From: Ehretia macrophylla
Taxonomy: Eukaryota; Streptophyta; Magnoliopsida; Boraginales; Ehretiaceae
Length of the DNA stretch: 64,000 bases
Assembly: GCA_037974665.1 (NCBI GenBank)
Contig: CM075770.1
Coordinates: forward strand, 63,995,850-64,059,849
Direction: 5' to 3'
Shown here: piece after piece, positions 36,166 through 48,683 of the stretch
How the letters are laid out: each line of letters begins with the position of its first letter
Numbering within the stretch: the stretch's first letter is position 1
Made by a program: the position numbers and the translations under genes
The notes under the pieces: generated by a model
What the model saw: only the letters and a program-made list of their open reading frames with translations
The model's database searches: none
What the model was told of the DNA's origin: nothing

Positions 36166-36724
36166 GTCATGTTGAAAGCACAATTCCTTGATGTGTTAAC
36201 GGTTCACAGTCCTAGCCTAGAGAGATGGCCCATTCAAAAGGCCCAATGGGCTTAACGACAACCCATATGCTTCAACAACGCAGCATCCTCGCAAGACATG
36301 ATCTCGACGCGTTGTAGGGCCCTCTAATGTCCCGCGAGTAAGATTGTCGTCCTTTTAACAGCTCTCGATGTACAATTTAGGACGGAAAAACAGTGCAAAA
36401 TAAGAAAAGTGGCCCGAGATTGATGAAAATGTTCAATTTTGGGCTCCAAAAAGGGCACAGCGAGCAAGCTAGCTGCTCCCGTCGTAGAGCTCTGTGAGAG
36501 CTTTGCAACGGTATGCTGTGCGTCACGTAACTCCTTACGGATCAAAAGTTATGGGCATCGGAGCGACAGAAACCTGGTCACAAGCCCTACGCCCTCGGTT
36601 TGCTGGCCCAACCTCCACATGAAGAGAAGTTGTCCTGCCCAAGGTGCCGTGGGGTTCGATAATAGAAATGTGGAGAATAAAGTATATTGGTAACCCTAAC
36701 CGGAGCAAAAAAAATTGAAAAGGA

Positions 36725-36843
36725 AGGGTGCAACACGAGGACTTCCAAGGGGGTCACCCATCCTAGTACTACTCTCACCCAAGCACGCTTAACATCGGAG
36801 TTCTGATGAGATCTGGTGCATTAGTACTGGTATGATCACACTC
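36725..36843 (-). rRNA. 5S: 5S rRNA gene L32
   Basis: Full-length copy with about ten differences and altered termini. Confidence 0.9.
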
Positions 36844-37399
36844 GTCATGTTGAGGGCACAAATCCCTTATGTTTTTACGGTTCACAATCCCAGCCAAGAG
36901 AGATGGCCCATCAAAAGGCCCAATGGGCTTAACGACAACCCATCTACTTCAACAACGTAGCATCCTCACAAGACGTGATATCGACGCGTTGTACGGCCCT
37001 CTAATGTCCAGTGAATAAGGTAGTCGTCCTTTTAACAGCTAACGACGTACGATCCGAGACGAAAAAAGAGAGCTAAATAAGAAAAGTGGCTCAACACTGA
37101 TGAAAACGTTCGATTTTGGGATCCAAAAAGGGCCCAGCGAGCAAGCTGGCTGCCCTTGTCATAGAGCTCTCGGAGATCTTTGCAACGGTATGCTGTGCAC
37201 CGCGTATCTCCTACGGATCAAAAGTTATTGTCAACGGAGCGACAGAGACCTAGTCACAAGCCCTACGCCCTCAGTTTTCGGGCACAGCCTCCACGTGAAG
37301 CGAAGTTGTCTTGCCCAAGTTGCCGTGGGATTCGATAATAGAAATGTGGTGGATAAAGTATCTTGGCAACCTTAACCGGAGCAAAAAAAATTGAAAAGG

Positions 37400-37518
37400 G
37401 GGGTCCAACACGAGGACTTCCCAGGCAGTCATCCATCTTAGTACTCTTCTTGGCTAAGCACGCTTAACACCGGAGTTCTGATGGGATCCGGTGCATTAGT
37501 GCTGGTATGATCGCACCC
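37400..37518 (-). rRNA. 5S: 5S rRNA gene L33
   Basis: Last gene of the left array, strongly diverged (about twelve changes, concentrated in box C and the IE region). Less than 100 bp of upstream spacer remains before the LTR-element sequence. Confidence 0.9.
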
Positions 37519-37632
37519 GTCATGTTGAGGGCACAATTCCTTAATGTGTTAACGGTTGACAGTCCCAGCCTAGAGAGATGGTCCATTCAAAAGGCCCAAT
37601 GGGCTTAACAACACCTATTCACTAACATCCTT

Positions 37633-39838
37633 TTCCAGCTTCGTTAACCTTCTAATCAAGAAGAAAGACCGTTGAGATTCATTAAACTCGAATTCTAAGG
37701 TTTATTAAGTACCATCAACAAATTGCCATCAAAATTGCATAGGTAAACTAATCATGGTACACTAGTTCAACTCTTACAAGTAAATTTCATCAGCTTGTGA
37801 TCCACAATTTGTTTCCTTATTCAAATCTCTATTTTCAAGTCACAAGGCTTCAAAATTTTCTTTTAATCTTATCCAAAACTCCTAAGATGAATAGTTTCAA
37901 CCTCAAATAAATTCCACTAATCTCAATCCAAGGTTACGTCATACTTAAAAAGACAATGGTCCTACTCACTTAGCGACCTAGTCATTCCTTCGAACACTTA
38001 GTGCCCGCCAATATATCTTCGACATTAATGTTACTAAGTTGGGTTCATCACCATGTAAGTGACATCAATGCTCTACTAGGTTACCGGCCGTACAACAACA
38101 ATCTTAGGACTATAAATAGGTACCGAAATGACCGAGCTCATAAAATACTTACACGGGATAACTTCAAGATTGTATCAATATAAGAATTATGACCACGAGA
38201 CATCCTTCAACATAACCTAATAGAACTTCAAAAGTAATCAACCACTTATTTAACTGTCACTACAAGATTCACCCTCTATTCAACAACCACGATTCGAAGT
38301 CTACCGATCGCTAGTCTCTAGATGTGAAACGGTGTACATAGATATGGTGGTCTAACAATAGTCTCTTGAGTCATTATGACTCTAATTCATCCCTATCTTA
38401 ACTCTATGAAATCTTACTCTTCTCATTTACATGTTCCACTAGATAAGAGCGTCAAGACTCATCGACCTTAGGTCCTAGGGTTCACCATGAATCATCATGC
38501 ATACTCACTATTGGCTATTTAGGATTTCAAATCATACCCTAACAACTCCACTTGGCAACCAGATGTTTAATATCATTTCCATGGTTTATATAATAGGTCA
38601 ATCGGTCTTACTTAAGGATATATGTTTTCCAACACCCTATAGGGTATCCAAACAATGAGTGCATAGAATGACTTGCATAATCACAACTAAATCCGAGAGG
38701 CACCAAATTAATACCATGATTCTAAATATCACCGATATCCAACTTAGGACCTTTAGCAACGTTAGTCATCTAATGCATAATTCAATACCTTACACTTCTA
38801 TCCGACCTAACATCTTAGGTGTAGTTTTCCAAACATGAGTTATAGCTACATGAATTCCTTGGTTCCAACATTGTTATACCTTGTTACACTAAAGATTCAT
38901 CAACCTTGTTAAACTCAGTCTCCAAAGTTGCCTACATGTCCTGAGGTTATCCATTGTTAAGTTACTTAAACACACTATTCATGCCTTAATAATCTAACCC
39001 CTATCGTCAATTTTCACAAGTTCATCTCTTAATTTCTAGGTCACAATCTTACCATTGAGTGAACTTGAAACTCGTTAATATACACCTTATTAGGTTCAAC
39101 GATGCTTAATTCCAATCAAGTAAGGACTCAATCATTTAAATAGTCTATTATACTATTTTAAGATATAAGAATTTGATTCAAAAGCAACTCCTAAGTCAAA
39201 CTTCCATTATAAGCATGTGAACATATATATATATATATATTACTCCACATGTCTAATAGTATATTCTTATATCTAAGGAAAGTTGTATGTCCTTGACATT
39301 TATTCTTGAACCACAATTAGAAGAACGGTTTAACAGAATCAAGAACTTTATAGCTATAAAATTGACAACTTAATCACAGGTATAGGTATTCAAAAAATGA
39401 GGAGATAACTTTACCTCAACAATTATACCCGTGCTACGCATTTTATACATAGGCATATCCAATAATACATACTATCCATCGAGTACCTGTGAAGATGCCA
39501 GAAATCTCTAACCAAAACTTTTCGTTCTTCCTGCATGAATTCACTTCCCTGAAAGTTCTAATCCTAACTATCTATGTGTACAAACAATCATTCACGATTA
39601 TATAATATGCACATGTATCAAGGAAGGAGTATAAAAGCATGCATGCATTATTGAGAACGTGTCGGTATACATGATACAGAATACATATGGTCCACAAAGG
39701 CACATAATATTCAATACTTAAAGCAATTAAAGCACATTAGCACATATTAACACATATAAACAAGACATCATAATTACCTTAGGGCTTCTATCCATGGTCC
39801 GAGAGTTGAACCCGACTAACGCCTAGTTAGTAAACTAA
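37633..39838 (-). other. non-coding internal region of the LTR fragment
   Basis: AT-rich with no gene-like frame; the only open frame is 60 codons on plus and resembles nothing. The part next to the primer site (about 39700-39838) matches the leader of the element at window position 1. Beyond that, similarity stops where gag would be expected. I see no host gene here. Confidence 0.65.
39221..39241. repeat. AT dinucleotide microsatellite
   Basis: About ten AT repeats in the non-coding internal part of the LTR fragment. Confidence 0.9.
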
Positions 39839-39850
39839 GCTTTGATACCA
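39839..39850 (-). other. tRNA-Met primer-binding site of the LTR fragment
   Basis: On minus TGGTATCAAAGC, one base off the plant initiator tRNA-Met complement TGGTATCAGAGC, stands 14 nt inside the LTR edge. It shows that the adjoining LTR is a 5' LTR and gives the element's direction. Confidence 0.85.
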
Positions 39851-39864
39851 TTCTACTTATAAGG

Positions 39865-42800
39865 TGTCATGCCCCAACCCGGCCTATAAAGGTTAGACTA
39901 GGGTGTGATCTAAACATTCAAGTCACGTCTCGTACTTAACCATTCATGAAGATTTAACACTTAACGTTTTGGCCTAAACTCCAAAAATTTTCGAAAAACC
40001 GGCAGCATAACGGCTGTAATTGGGCTCTTTGGTTTGACCTAATTCTCTAAATGCCTCAATTATTCCAATCATTAATCCAATTCCATTAAGGACTCCTATT
40101 TGTCACCAACCGATTTGCCTACTAGTTTATCTAGAAAGTCTCGTTTGGTTAATAAGCCTAACATGATAACTATGTCTCGTTTATTTGTCAATTTCCTATC
40201 ATGCAAATACCTATTATCCTTTAGTTTGCAAATGAGTACCTAAGTGGAATTAGATAGAATTAACTTAGTTGATTGTTCATCTAGTGGTTTGAATGCCTAC
40301 GATAACTACTAATTAAGAAAACGAAAGCAAACAACCAAATAAAAGTTTGTCCGGTTATAGATAGTACAATCCCAGAATTAGATCCAAATTACAACGGGGT
40401 CATTTACATCAATAAAATGAATGGTTTGCAATCAAACACAACATCCATATAGTAACCACTTTCAGGCAAAGCACAAAAGCACGTAGGGACAGGCAATCAC
40501 TCCAAGGAATCATCGTTAGGCACATCGTCCTCGGGTACCTGTTCTTGATCTTCTTCACCTGAGATGATAAAAGAGGGCGAGTCCTTATGAACTCAGCGAG
40601 GGGAACGAGAAATACATTTTGCAACTCATTTTCCGGTTCAATTATGAAAACTTTATTTTTTTGAAAACATGTCACGTATTACAAATAATAAGGTACGCAA
40701 ATATATGAAACAAATTGAGTAACAGATACATTTACCAATCATTTCAAGGATACGGTGAGCATTTGCTCTCAATATCAATTTCGATTCATTTGGTGCGGCC
40801 GACTTCAATAATCCACTTATCACTCCCAATTGGGTGTACTCCGGATGTACCCCGAAACCTACAACCCAACTCTCCGAGGGTGAAATGCCAAGCGAGATAG
40901 GGAATTGGACCATGGTAGTCATGGTAACACCGACAAGCCCGATGCTGCCCGGCGTGCGTGAAACACTACCATGCCACACTGAAAGGTTGCAACCTCGTAT
41001 GCAATGCACATTTATAACATTTAACATATCACATTAGGAGGATAACAAAGTAGGTCGCCTCCGAGCAGTTATAAGATCGCACGTTATCAAGTAATCAAAC
41101 GAGGCACGATAAGACAAGTAATTTCACTTGAAAGGCATATAGAGCCATATGAACATTAAACGGACAGCCATGTAACACATGCAAGTCAAACCATATAACT
41201 CATTTCGAAGTCCACGTAATCAAGTGATACGATTATTCAACATGCAACAACATCTACGTGGGTTCGGATGCAAGAAAAGCCTAATTATCAACATGCAATT
41301 ATCAAAATTACATTTAAGATTATAAGGGAAACTACGGTCAGCCTACTAAACATATAATTCCACACAATATCCAAATGATCAACACTTAGCAAAACTACCT
41401 AGTCATTAGGGTTTCCATTTCGTGCATATTCGTGCAATTTGAGCCTCAACCCAACTCAAAGTCAATCTCAAACCATGCATCATTTAATTCAACATCCTCA
41501 AACATTCAAAACAGTCCACACAACATCCCGAAGCTACAATCCCAAGCATTTAATTCAACAAGAGGAGTCACAACAATTTTCTAAGCACAACATTAAGTGA
41601 AACCCTTACTGCAATAGGCTGTTTTCTCACAATCAATCGGATAAGCAAACAATCTCCAAATTCAGTGAATAAGATGTCAAATTAAAGCTTAAGAAGTTAA
41701 CTAAAATTAGAAACAAACATTGCATCAATTGGAGTTCGGGATCATTAGATATCGCCGAAACAGTGGAATAGCACAAAACTGTCCAGGTTTGCACACTTTT
41801 CAGTAATTGACATTTTTGAGGCCCTTAGGGTCAGATTTAGCCTTGGTCCATTTCTGACAAACTTGTCCACAACTGAAAAATATAGCAGTACACCAAATTT
41901 GATGCATTTTGGACGTTATTTACCAAATCATATCTGGTTCGTTCTACAAGGTCAGTGCATCTGCCAAAACCTGCTTCATTTTTTCCAGATTTCCAGATTT
42001 GGACACATTTTAAAGATTTGCCATTTTTAGGACCTTGGAGTAAAAATTAGCTTAGGTCTATTTCTGAAAAAAGTGTTCAAAACTGTCCAAACTAGTCACC
42101 TACCAATTTTCAAGCATTTTCAACATCATTTTACTAGCTAAACTTACCTCGAAACAAACTGGTCAGAGAGCTGTCAACAATCCGACTTCACCTATCACCA
42201 CTTTCAAGCCAAGATCTTGCCATGCATGGTTGTTTAAGCTTATGAACGACCATATAACTCAAGTACAGAAGCAAAGAAATACATTCATGAGCATGCATGT
42301 GAATTTTTGAAGGATTTTCAAAAGGTTTTAGCCCTCACCTTAGCAATCAACCAAAAAGATGCACAAAAACTTGTTGAAGCTCAAATCTCTTCTTCTTCTT
42401 GCTTAGCCGAGATTCCAACTTGGTTTTCCCTATTTTTCCTAGCCTAGTGACCAACCTCTTAGTACATGCATGAGGTTAGAACAAAAAGAAAAGAAATGGA
42501 AGCTAAGAAACTTACCTAGGGCCGAATAGAAGACTTCAAAGGACATGCATGTGTAGTTTTCGCATCCTAGCTTGTTTGCTTGAGTTTCTTTGATGGTTGC
42601 TTGTCTTGTTGCACCATATGATGAAGAAGATGAGCTAGGAGGTGGAGAGAACTCATCCAAAACCGAAATGGAGAGAGAGGAATGAGAGGGAGAGAGAAAA
42701 AATTGAGGAAGAAATGAAGAAATGACAAAATTATGACAAGGAATAAAGCTTTTGCAATCTTCAATGCTTATGGTCAGCCTTGGGCAGCAAAATTCCTGAT

Positions 42801-43629
42801 TTTGTATCTTCAAGATGTGAAATTTAAAATGTTAGCATGGGCATAGGTGGTTTGGTCGAGCAAGGTGAAAATTTTGAGGTGGTTTTGAGCATTTTTTTTT
42901 ATGCATTGATAAGTGTTTTTGTCATAACTTGTCTAGAACTAATTTTTATGCATTTGTGTCATTAGAATTGTCATAGGAATGTTGGGAAATTAGGGAATCT
43001 AGGTAGAATAAAATATAGGAATGTTTGTTGATGAGTTGAATTATGAATAGAATAATAGATAGTGGGAAATGTAGGAATAGTTTAGTATTATTTTATTGTT
43101 AGTGGAGTTTGTAGAGAATTTGGATTAGGAATATAATATTGGTTAGTGGATTGTGTAGGATTATTTTAGTGTCTAGTGCTTTGTGTAGGATTCTTTCTTG
43201 ATTAACGTGGTGGCACGGATTCCTAGGTCTAGGGCACGAATTACGAGGTAGACATAAACTTCAAGGCTAAGGCACGTACTTCAAGACTAATGCACGCAAT
43301 CCTAGGTGAATGCACGTAACCCAATGCGAGGCACGTAATTTAATGTAATGCACGCAAATCAAGGCACGACTCCATATCTAGGTTAAGGTACGCAATTCAA
43401 GGTTAGGGCACACGAAATGAGGTAACACACGTACATCGATGTCAGGGCACGTATATCTAGGTATCGCACGTCAGTCGGGGATTAGAGTACACTATTCTAG
43501 GTCAAGGCACGTATGACGAGGTATGCACGAAAATCAAGACAGAACACGTAACCCAAGGTCGGTCATACAGTTCTGGGTCTAAGGCTCGCAAATCAAGGTA
43601 ATGCACGTTATTCGGGGTCGAGCCTTACA
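39865..43629 (-). repeat. 5' LTR of the minus-strand retroelement (3765 bp)
   Basis: Read on minus it starts TGTAAGGCTCGACC and ends GGGGCATGACA. The 3' about 150 bp and a GC-rich block at about 40840-41000 match the LTR at 4740-8283 with roughly 85% identity by eye, so the two are related copies and not the two ends of one insertion. Its outer edge abuts the plus-strand 5S array at GCCAAGATAC. Open frames inside it (for example near 42440-42810) have counterparts in the other LTR but no recognisable product. Confidence 0.92.
43200..43620 (-). repeat. expanded GCACG-centred degenerate minisatellite at the LTR outer end
   Basis: At least 18 short units centred on GGCACG or TGCACG recur every 15-25 bp, with AAGGT or AGGTA between them. 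It is about twice as long as the matching region of the first LTR (about 4770-4985). Confidence 0.7.
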
Positions 43630-44156
43630 GCCAAGATACTTTATCTACCAAATTTCTGTTACCGAATCCCACGACACCTTGGGCAAGACAATTTCACTCC
43701 ACGTCGACGCTAGGCCCGCAAATCGAGGGCATAGGGCTTATGACCAGGTCTGTGTCTCTTCGGTGCGCAAAACTTTTGATTCGCAAGGAGTTACGCGGTG
43801 CACAGCAGACCGTTGGAAAGCTCTCCGAGAGCTCTACGACAGGGGCAGCCAGCTTGCTCGCTGTACCCATTTTTGGAGCCCAAAATCGAATGTTTTCATC
43901 AGTTTCAGGCCACTTTTCTTCTTTTGCTCTATTTTTTCATCCCGGATCGTACATCGTGAGCTGTTAAAAGGACGACAACCTAACTCACGAGACATTAGAG
44001 GGCCCTACAACGCGTTGATATCACATCTTTCGAGGATGATGCGTTGTTGAAGTGGATGGGTTGTCGTTAAGCCCATTGGGCCTTTTGAATGGGCCATCTC
44101 TCTAGGCTGGGACTGTGAACCGTTAACAAATAAAGAAATTGTGCCCTCAACATGAC

Positions 44157-44253
44157 GGGTTCGATCATACCAGCACTAATGATGCGGATCCCATCAGAAC
44201 TCCGAAGTTAAGCGTGCTTGAGCGAGAGTAGTACTAGGATGGGTGACCCTCTG
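44157..44253 (+). pseudogene. 3'-truncated 5S rRNA gene R1
   Basis: First locus of the right array. It keeps about 97 nt (GGGTTCGATC start, box A present) but the last about 25 nt are deleted, so the sequence passes from GGGTGACCCTCTG straight into the terminator T-run. Confidence 0.92.
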
Positions 44254-44810
44254 CTTTTCAATTTTTTTTGCCCTGGTTAGGGTTGCCAACATACATTATC
44301 CACCAAATTTCTATTACCGAATCCCACGGAACATTGGGCAAGACAACTTTGCTTCACGTAGAGGCTAGGCCCGCAAACCGAGGGCGTAGGGCTTGTGACC
44401 CGGTCTCCGTCGCTCCGGTGCCCATAACTTTTGATCCGTAAGGAGTTACGCGGCACACAGCATACCGTTGCAAAGCTCTCCGAGTGCTCTACGATGGGGG
44501 TACCTAGATTGCTCGCTGTGCCCTTTTTGATGCCCAAAATCAAACGTTTTCATCAGTTTTAGGCTACTTTTCTACTTTTTCTCTGTTACTTCATCGCGGA
44601 TCGTACGACATGAGCTGTTAAAAGGATGACAACCTTACTCGCGGGACATTAGAGGGCCCTACAACGCGTCGATATCACGTCTTGCTAGGATGCTGCGTTG
44701 TTGAAGCAGATGGGTTATCGTTAAGCCCATTGGGTCATTTGAATTGGCCATCTCTCTAGGCTAGGACTGTGAACCGTTAACATATAAAAGAATTGTGCCA
44801 TCAACATGAT

Positions 44811-44929
44811 GGCTGCGATCATACCAGCACTAATGCACCGGATCCCATCAGAACTCCGAAGTTAAGCGTGCTTGGGCGAGAGTAGTACTAGGATGGGTGA
44901 CCCCTTGGGAAGTCCTCGTGTTGCACCCC
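44811..44929 (+). rRNA. 5S: 5S rRNA gene R2
   Basis: Well-preserved full-length copy with two differences (third nucleotide, and one in box C). Confidence 0.95.
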
Positions 44930-44931
44930 CC

Positions 44932-44946
44932 TTTTCAATTTTTTTT
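44932..44946 (+). terminator. Pol III terminator of gene R2 (example)
   Basis: T4 at 44932-44935 and T8 at 44939-44946 follow the gene end by two bases, as in most units. Confidence 0.85.
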
Positions 44947-45475
44947 GCTTGCCAAGATACTTTATCCACCACATTTCTATTATCGAATCCCACGGCACCT
45001 TGGGCAAGACAAATTCGCTTCACGTGGACGCTGGGCCCGCAAAATGATGGCGTAGGACTCGTGACCAAGTCTCCGTCGCTCCGATGCCCATAACTTTTGA
45101 TCCGTAAGAAGTTACGTGGCGCACAGCATACCGTTCCAAAGCTCTCCGGCAGCTCTACGAAGGGGGCCGTGAGCTTGCTCGCTGTTCCCTTTTTGGAGCC
45201 TAAAATCGCACGTTTTCATCAGTTTCAGGCCACTTTTCTTCTATTGTTCTGTTTTTCTGTCCCGGATCGTACGTCGTGTGCTGTTAAAAGGATGACAACC
45301 TTAATCGCAGGGCATTAGAGGTCCTACAACGTGTCGATATCGCGTCTTGCAAGGATGCTTCATTGTTGAAGAGGATGGGTTGTCGTTAAGCCCATTGGGC
45401 CTTTTGAATAGGCCATCTCTCTAGGCTGGGACTGTGAACCGTTAACAAATAAAGGAATTGTGCCCTCAACATGAC

Positions 45476-45571
45476 GAGCGTGATCATACCAGCACAAATG
45501 CACCGGATCCCATCAGAACTCTAAAGTTACTAGGATGGGTGACCCCCTAGGAAGTCCTCATCTTGCACCCC
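45476..45571 (+). pseudogene. internally deleted 5S rRNA gene R3
   Basis: 96 nt: about 23 nt covering the end of box A and the IE are missing (AAAGTTAC joins TAGGATGGG). The same deletion is in R6, 1941 bp downstream, showing that the two are duplicates. Confidence 0.93.
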
Positions 45572-46065
45572 CTTTTCAATTTTTTTTGCCCTGGTTAGGG
45601 TTGCCAAGATACTTTATCCACCAAATTTCTATTACCGAATCCCACGGAACATTGGGCAAGACAACTTCGTTTCACGTAGAGGCTGGGCCCGCAAACCGAG
45701 TTACGCGGCGCACAGCATACCGTTGCAAAGCTCTTCGACAACTCTACGAAGGGGGCTGCGAGCTTGCTCGCTGTGCCTTTTTTGTAGCCCAAAATCGAAC
45801 GTTTTCATCAGTTTCAGGCCACTTTTCTTCTTTCGCTATGTCTTTCCGTCCCGAATCGTACATCGTGAGCTTTTAAAAGGACGACAACCTTACTCGTGGG
45901 ACATTAGGGGGCCGTACAACGCGTCAATATCACGTCTTGCTAGGATGCTACGTTGTTGAAGCAGATGGGTTATCGTTAAGCCCATTGGGCCTTTTGAATT
46001 GGCCATCTATCTATGCTGGGACTGTGAACCGTTAACACATAAAGGAATTGTGCCATCAACATGAC

Positions 46066-46184
46066 GGGTGCGATCATACTAGCACTAATGCACCGGATCC
46101 CATCAGAACTCCGAAGTTAAGCATGCTTGGGCGAGAGTAGTACTAGGATGGGTGACCCCCTGGAAAGTCCTCGTGCTGCATCCC
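46066..46184 (+). rRNA. 5S: 5S rRNA gene R4
   Basis: Full-length copy with about five differences, ending GCTGCATCCC. Counterpart of R7 in the three-unit duplication. Confidence 0.94.
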
Positions 46185-46741
46185 CCTTTTCAATTTTTTT
46201 TGCTCCGATTTGGGTTGCTAAGATACTTTATCCACCACATTTCTATTATCGAATCCCATGGCACCTTGGGCAAGACAACTTCGCTTCACGTGGAAACTGG
46301 GCCTGCAAACCGAAGGCGTAGGGCTTGTGACCAGGTCTCCGTCGCTTCGATGCCCATAATATTTGATCCGTAAGTAGTTACGCAGCGCACAACATACCGT
46401 TGCAAAGCTCTATGACAACTCTACGAAGGGAGCAACCAGCTTCCTCGCATGCCCTTTTTGGAGCCCAAAATCCAACGTTTTGATCAGTTTCATGCCACTT
46501 TTCTTCTTTTGCTCTCTTTTTTCATCCCGGATCGTACGTCGTGAGCTGTTAAAAGGTTGACAACCTTACTCGCGGGACATTAGAGGGCACTACAACGCGT
46601 CGATATCATAACTTGAGAGGATGCTGCGTTGTTGAAGCGGATGGGTTGTCGTTAAGCCCATTGGGCCTTTTGAATAGGCCATCTCACTAGGCTGGGACTG
46701 TGAACTGTTACCAAAGAAAGGAATTGTGCCCTCAACAATAC

Positions 46742-46860
46742 GGGTGCGATCATAGCAGCAATAATGCACTGGATCCCATCAGAACTCCGAAGTTAAGCAT
46801 GCTAGGGCGAGAGTAGTACTAGGATGGGTGACCCCCTGGGAAGTCCTCGTGTTGCACCCC
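46742..46860 (+). rRNA. 5S: 5S rRNA gene R5
   Basis: Full-length copy with about five differences. Identical by eye to R8. Confidence 0.94.
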
Positions 46861-47416
46861 CTATTCAATTTTTTTTGCCTTGGTTAGGGTTGCCAAGATA
46901 CTTTATCCAACAAATTTCTATTACCGAATCTCACGGAACATTGGGCAAGAAAACTTGCCTCACGTAGAGGCTGGGCCCGCAAACGAGGGCTTTGGGCTTG
47001 TGAATAGCTCTTCGTCGCTCCGGTGCCCAAAACTTCTGATTTGTAAGGAGTTATGCGGTGCACAGCATACCGTTGCAAAGCTCTCTGAGAGATCTACGAC
47101 GGGGGCAGCTAGCTTGCTCGCTGTGCCCATTTTTGGAGCCCAAAATTGAATGTTTTTATCAGTTTCAGGCCACTTTTTTTCTTTTGCTCTGTTTTTTCAT
47201 CCTAGATCGTACGTCGGTAGCTGTTAAAAGGATGACAACCTCAGTAGCTGGACATTAGGGGGCCCTACAATGCGTCGATATCACGTCTTGCTAGGATGCT
47301 GCGTTGTTGAAGCAGATGGGTTATCGTTAATCCCATTGGGCCTTTCGAATGGGCCATCTCTCTAGGCTGGGACTGTGAACTGTCAACAAAAAAAGGAGTT
47401 GTGCCCTCAACATGAC

Positions 47417-47512
47417 GAGCGTGATCATACCAGCACAAATGCACCGGATCCCATCAGAACTCTAAAGTTACTAGGATGGGTGACCCCCTAGGAAGTCCTC
47501 ATCTTGCACCCC
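47417..47512 (+). pseudogene. internally deleted 5S rRNA gene R6
   Basis: Carries the same about 23-nt internal deletion as R3 and the same GAGCGTGATC start. First gene of the second copy of the three-unit duplication. Confidence 0.93.
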
Positions 47513-48006
47513 CTTTTCAATTTTTTTTGCCCTGGTTAGGGTTGCCAAGATACTTTATCCACCAAATTTCTATTACCGAATCCCACGGAACATTGGGCAA
47601 GACAACTTCGTTTCACGTAGAGGATGGGCCCGCAAACCGAGTTACGCGGCGCACAGCATACTGTTGCAAATCTCTCCGACAACTCTACGAAGGGGGCAGT
47701 GAACTTCCTCGCTATGCCCTTTTTCTAGCCCAAAATCGAACGTTTTCATCAGTTTCAGGCCACTTTTCTTCTTTCGCTATGTCTTTCCGTCCCGAATCGT
47801 ACATCGTGAGCTTTTAAAAGGACGACAACCTTACTCGTGGGACATTAGGGGGCCGTACAACGTGTCGATATCATGTCTTGCTAGGTTGCTGCGTTGTTGA
47901 AGCAGATGGGTTATCGATAAGCCCATTAGGCCTTTTGAATTGGCCATCTATCTAGGCTGGGACTGTGAACCGTTAATACATAAAGGAATTGTGCCCTCAA
48001 CATGAT

Positions 48007-48125
48007 GGGTGCGATCATACCAGCGCTAATGCACCGGATCCCATCAGAACTCCGAAGTTAAACGTGCTTGGGCGAGAGTAGTACTTGGATGGGTTACCCC
48101 CTGGGAAGTCCTTGTGCTGCATCCC
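48007..48125 (+). rRNA. 5S: 5S rRNA gene R7
   Basis: Full-length copy with about seven differences. It shares the GCTGCATCCC end with R4 but differs from it at several sites, so the copies have drifted or been partly converted. Confidence 0.93.
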
Positions 48126-48683
48126 CCTTTTCAATTTTTTTTGCTCCGATTTGGGTTGCTAAGATACTTTATCCACCACATTTCTATTATCGAATCCCAT
48201 GGCACCTTAGGCAAGACAACTTCGCTTCACGTGGAAACTGGGCCTGCAAACCGAAGGCGTAGGGCTTGTGACCAGGTCTCCGTCGCTTCGATGCCCATAA
48301 TATTTGATCCGTAAGGAGTTACGCGGAGCACAGAATACCGTTGCAAAGCTCTATGACAACTCTACGAAGGGAGCAACCAGCTTGCTAGCTGTGCCCTTTT
48401 TGGAGCCCAAAATTGAACGTTTTCATCAGTTTCAGGCCACTTTTCTTCTTTTGCTCTGTTTTTCCGTCCCGGATCGTACGTCGTGAGCTGTTAAAAGGAC
48501 GACAACCTTAGTCGCGCGACATTAGAGGGCTCTACAACGCGTCGATATCATAACTTGAGAGGATGCTGCGTTGTTGAAGCGGATGGGTTGTCGTTAAGCC
48601 CATTGGGCCTTTTGAATAGGCCATCTCACTAGGCTGGGACTGTGAACTGTTACCAAAGAAAGGAATTGTGCCCTCAACAATAC

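Larger units (their letters stand above)
29652..37612 (-). repeat. 5S rDNA tandem array, left block, second part
   Basis: Continuation of the minus-strand array after the pararetrovirus: twelve units of 675-678 bp, from ACTGATGAAAAC in a spacer to a break after GGGCTTAAC. The exact right edge is uncertain by about 20 bp because the next bases still resemble spacer weakly. Confidence 0.96.
37613..43629 (-). mobile_element. LTR retroelement fragment on minus: 5' LTR, PBS and non-coding internal part
   Basis: In its own direction the piece has a 3.77 kb LTR (39865-43629), a primer-binding site, a leader that matches the start of the window's first element for about 100 bp, then about 2 kb of AT-rich sequence with no open frame and no gag or pol motif. 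No second LTR is present before the left 5S array begins. It is either a non-autonomous (LARD-like) derivative of the Tekay/Del family cut at its 3' side, or a truncated copy joined to unrelated sequence. The left border lies between 37612 and about 37632. Confidence 0.82.

Noticed and set aside
38001-38183. 60-codon open frame in the non-coding internal part of the LTR fragment.
   Set aside because: Too short, no recognisable domain and composition like its AT-rich surroundings.
4740-43629. The two inverted LTRs flanking the left array as ends of one giant composite element.
   Set aside because: They differ by roughly 15% by eye and have different neighbours (purine tract against primer site), so they come from separate insertions.
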